From Tritrichomonas musculus (lineage: Eukaryota; Parabasalia; Tritrichomonadida; Tritrichomonadidae), in assembly GCA_039105265.1 (NCBI GenBank), contig JAPFFF010000015.1:248001-312000 (forward strand): a stretch of DNA of 64,000 nt. The letters run 5' to 3'. The notes beneath the pieces are model-generated. The model searched no databases. It saw only the letters and a list, made by a program, of their open reading frames with translations, and was not told where the DNA came from. The translations under genes were made by a program, and so were the position numbers. The stretch's first letter is position 1. Each line of letters opens with the position of its first letter. Below are positions 61,377-64,000 of the stretch, in pieces.

Positions 61377-61910
61377 TCATAATTCATTTTCATGAGATTT
61401 AAAAGGAATCATTGAGAATTTAACTGTTATTTTGTTTCCATCAAGCTCCGAATCATTTAAATTAAAGACAGCAACATCTCTATCATATTCATTATCAAAT
61501 AGAATCAGTGCATAAGATTGCTTATTTTCTTCTTTTGATTGTAAAATACGTATATCAGTTGGATTATATTTTTTAAAGTGTGAAATTATATTAGATGATT
61601 TGGTCGAATCAGAAAATCCGGTAACATATAAAGTATCTCTAACAGAAGGATTTAATTTTGCAAGATGAACATCAACAACTTGATCAAGTATAAATGGAGG
61701 CATTGCACTCAAAGCTGAATTGCAATCATATTCATTTTGAAATTGAATAAATCCAAAATTACTTGATTTTACGCCATTTTCATAACTTTTTTTCTCAGGA
61801 ATCCATGCTTTTTTAATTTCACCATATTGTTTAAAAGCGTCTATTAAATGCTTTGGAAGTGCGTCAGGATGAAGATTTGTAATAAGGATTGTCGTAAATA
61901 ATAAATTCAT
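61377..61910 (-). CDS. Two-RRM RNA-binding protein
   Basis: 177 aa. RRM1 (about 7-84) has TTILITNLHPDALPKHLIDA and the RNP1-like SSNFGFIQFQNEYDC. RRM2 (about 91-165) has DTLYVTGFSDSTKSSNIISH and QSYALILFDNEYDRDVAVF. Tandem RRMs filling the whole protein suggest an mRNA-binding or splicing role. The second RNP1 is weaker, so RRM2 may bind protein rather than RNA. Start at ATG 61910. Confidence 0.8.
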   Translation of the reverse strand: MNLLFTTILITNLHPDALPKHLIDAFKQYGEIKKAWIPEKKSYENGVKSSNFGFIQFQNEYDCNSALSAMPPFILDQVVDVHLAKLNPSVRDTLYVTGFSDSTKSSNIISHFKKYNPTDIRILQSKEENKQSYALILFDNEYDRDVAVFNLNDSELDGNKITVKFSMIPFKSHENEL

Positions 61911-62492
61911 TCAATATATAAATTTTTTAATTAACATGTCCATATAAAAACGAAATGTCGTACACGAAGATATGCCAATCAAATGAAAATAAAGTGAAAA
62001 GTCTTTTCTAAATATTGATACTGGGAATCAGACGATTTTTTTTCAAAAATTTTACATTGTACAATGCAAGCTAAAAATAATTTTTATCTATTTTACTTTT
62101 TAAGCTAATTATACAATAGCATGATATATAAAATAATGAAATCCAATTCATTTCTTGGGAATAAAAAAAATAACTAAGTGTAATAAATAAATAAGTTATA
62201 ACTGACAATAAAGTACGAATAATTTGATTCAGAATTTTCAATGATGTTTCAAATTTTTTTCAATTCCTTAAACGTATGCGAATTGCAATATTACCTATAT
62301 ATTTCCCATTTTATAGGATATATTTAATCTTAAAGGAAAAAAATAAGAAGTTTTATTTTTTTATATTTATTTCAATTTCTTGAACTTACAAAAACTTTTT
62401 CACTCAAACTAAAATTTCTTTACAATAGAAAGTTTTTAAAACATTAAAACGATCAAATAAAATTCAAAAGGTTCAGCAGTTTTCCCAACATA
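61911..62492. other. Divergent intergenic region
   Basis: AT-rich spacer between divergent genes. TTTTTCACTCAAACT near 62397-62411 resembles an initiator but lies about 90 nt from the plus-strand ATG. Confidence 0.35.
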
Positions 62493-64000
62493 ATGTCTAA
62501 AATCAATCAACCAAACAGGAAAAATTCCACATCAAGCAAGGCATTTTCATTGGGAAATAGAGGAATTGAATCCATTTTTAATGAATTATGGAATCCAGAT
62601 GATTCAAAAGTTGTTTTTTTTTTTCCAGATTGTAATTTTCCAACGTATTTTTTTTTAACAGAAAGCCCAAATCTCCAAAAAGTTCTCCATGATTTTTCTT
62701 CTTCACCTATAATTTCAATTGGCTTTTTGTCATCTAACGATTTAATCAGTTTTATAATTTTATGTTGCCATCAAGGTGTAGCAACTATTAATGCATCAAT
62801 TAATATCAGCCATTTTTTAAAGAGCATTTCTTCGTCGACAATCATTTCAACAAATTCAGATAGAAATCTTGAAAATTTAAATAACTTTTACAGAATTAAA
62901 ATTAATGCCAAAGAAATCGATTCGATTGATGACTACATCAACTATATTCAATCTGATAAACTTGGACCTAACTCTAAACAAATCTTAAATCATGAAGTAT
63001 CAGGGCAGAAACAAAGTTATACAATACTTGATGTTCTTTCTATATGCTATAGAACTGTGTCCGCTTATCATTATTTTACAACTCTTTGCGATAAAGATAA
63101 AACAGCACCTTTACCAATGGTTCATCCTTTGAAATCAGTTCAGCAGAACGAACAAGTTAAGACCATGCCACTAAAATTAATTCCAGCAACTTCTTCGACA
63201 TCACCACCATCACATTCGCAAATTAATGAAGTTCCCAAAAATAACTCAAATATTAATAAAAACAATAATAATATTCAGAATGCAAGCACAAATATAACTT
63301 CCACTCAACAAAAAAATACTAACAAAGGAACAATTTACATTACATCTTTAATTCCAAATTTAAATACTAATAGACCACAAAGCCCTCCAGTTTTACCAAA
63401 AAACCTGGTTCCAAGTCAAGCCACAGTTCAATCCAGAGCACAGAGTCCTCCCCAGGCTTTATGGCAATCACAAGTTCCATTTCCTCATAGTCAATCTACA
63501 TCACCAATGAATTCAAATATATCAGCCATGGAGATGACCAAATACTTCCAACAACATAAAGAAAAAAACGCATATGAAGCTCAACAACAAAATATTCAGC
63601 AAACTAATTCTACAAATTCATCCCAAAGCAAATATCAACAAAGATCAAAGCAATCAAACAATCAAATACAACAGATACAGCAAAGTTCATCAACTCCTTC
63701 TCCACAGAAAAATCAATCGAAATCACCGCCAGCACAATTCAATCCTCAACAGATTGTTGGAGGCGAAAATCGTGTTAAACAAAGACAACAGCACGTAGGA
63801 AGCCCACCAACACAAAATTTATATCCTAATTACATTCGAAATGGTTGGCATAGTTTAACATCAGATCCAAGTTTTTCTGACAGCACAACAACGCCAGGTT
63901 CAGGGAACTCAGCACCAGAAGCCTCACCCGAATTGACAGAACAAACTCCAATAGAACAAGAAATCATTGCTATAGTACCAAATAAGCTTCAACAAAACAA
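62493..64000 (+). CDS. Unknown protein with Q/N/P/S-rich tail (partial, runs off right edge)
   Basis: Open from ATG 62493 to the window end (502 codons and still open). Residues about 1-200 look folded (SLGNRGIESIFNELW, VVFFFPDCNFPTYFFLTESP, LQKVLHDFSSSPIISIGFLS, SYTILDVLSICYRTVSAYHY). After that the protein is disordered, rich in Q, N, P and S, with SP-containing pieces (RPQSPPVLP, SPPQALW) that are possible phosphorylation sites. I do not recognise the N-terminal domain. A regulatory or RNA-granule-type scaffold is only a guess. Confidence 0.8.
   Translation, partial: MSKINQPNRKNSTSSKAFSLGNRGIESIFNELWNPDDSKVVFFFPDCNFPTYFFLTESPNLQKVLHDFSSSPIISIGFLSSNDLISFIILCCHQGVATINASINISHFLKSISSSTIISTNSDRNLENLNNFYRIKINAKEIDSIDDYINYIQSDKLGPNSKQILNHEVSGQKQSYTILDVLSICYRTVSAYHYFTTLCDKDKTAPLPMVHPLKSVQQNEQVKTMPLKLIPATSSTSPPSHSQINEVPKNNSNINKNNNNIQNASTNITSTQQKNTNKGTIYITSLIPNLNTNRPQSPPVLPKNLVPSQATVQSRAQSPPQALWQSQVPFPHSQSTSPMNSNISAMEMTKYFQQHKEKNAYEAQQQNIQQTNSTNSSQSKYQQRSKQSNNQIQQIQQSSSTPSPQKNQSKSPPAQFNPQQIVGGENRVKQRQQHVGSPPTQNLYPNYIRNGWHSLTSDPSFSDSTTTPGSGNSAPEASPELTEQTPIEQEIIAIVPNKLQQN

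Noticed and set aside
1-64000. tRNA, rRNA and CRISPR arrays
   Set aside because: No T-loop-like GGTTCRA-type sequences in a cloverleaf context, no rRNA-like conserved blocks and no regularly spaced direct repeats were seen. A covariance-model scan would be decisive.

Overview
This window is a very AT-rich (roughly 70-75% A+T by eye) piece of a compact protist genome, most likely a parabasalid close to Tritrichomonas. Three things point there. Almost all genes are single-exon. Several start codons follow a trichomonad-type initiator (TCA + pyrimidine-rich, such as TCACTTTTTTCATTA) by only 5-30 nt. The repeat load is DNA transposons (Tc1, mariner, hAT, miniature elements) plus virus-like fibre genes. 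The species call is inference; no rRNA or other marker lies in the window.

Host genes, left to right: a partial unknown gene divergent from a TEX264-like ER membrane protein; an acidic repeat protein; a WDR11-like WD protein; an unknown 318-aa protein; ribosomal protein L18; a GT61-like glycosyltransferase with a problematic N-terminus; phosphoglycerate dehydrogenase; a HAP40/F8A-like helical protein; a tubulin-tyrosine-ligase-like enzyme; a UFD4/TRIP12-type HECT ligase; a TKL kinase with an ARM tail; a BORCS5-like, probably myristoylated protein; an F-BAR/double-SH3 protein; and a long acidic repeat protein that appears to need a 25-nt intron. After the transposon-rich centre come inorganic pyrophosphatase, a Rab7-like GTPase, a PARP6/8-like ADP-ribosyltransferase with a UBA, two RRM proteins, a 4-TM protein, a CFAP69-like ARM protein and a partial Q/N/P-rich protein running off the right end. 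Many encode membrane-traffic, cytoskeleton or ubiquitin functions, but they sit on both strands and look independently transcribed; there is no operon.

The accessory region runs from about 29.3 to 53.2 kb, interrupted by the acidic-protein gene (31.8-34.0 kb) and the PPase/Rab pair (41.2-42.8 kb). It holds: a 2.4-kb tyrosine-recombinase element with ~85-bp inverted ends, split by a 1-kb nested element; a virus-like (Maverick/Polinton-type) fibre-gene block at about 34.5-39.95 kb carrying a near-pristine mariner and a small HTH element; a TTAA-flanked miniature element and a TA-flanked one just upstream of the pyrophosphatase; a 478-bp element with a perfect 8-bp target duplication lying beside a Tc1 copy; a second fibre-gene block (48.0-50.5 kb); and two abutting hAT-type elements (51.75-53.15 kb). 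The virus-like blocks are broken and are described only as fossils. About 3 kb at 42.8-45.9 kb and 1.9 kb at 13.1-15.0 kb appear gene-free.

The observations I rate highest are the candidate 25-nt intron with an ACTAAT...CAG end, the tyrosine-recombinase element with long inverted repeats, and the probable remote homologues of TEX264, HAP40 and BORCS5. These homology calls rest on reading the sequences and need profile searches.
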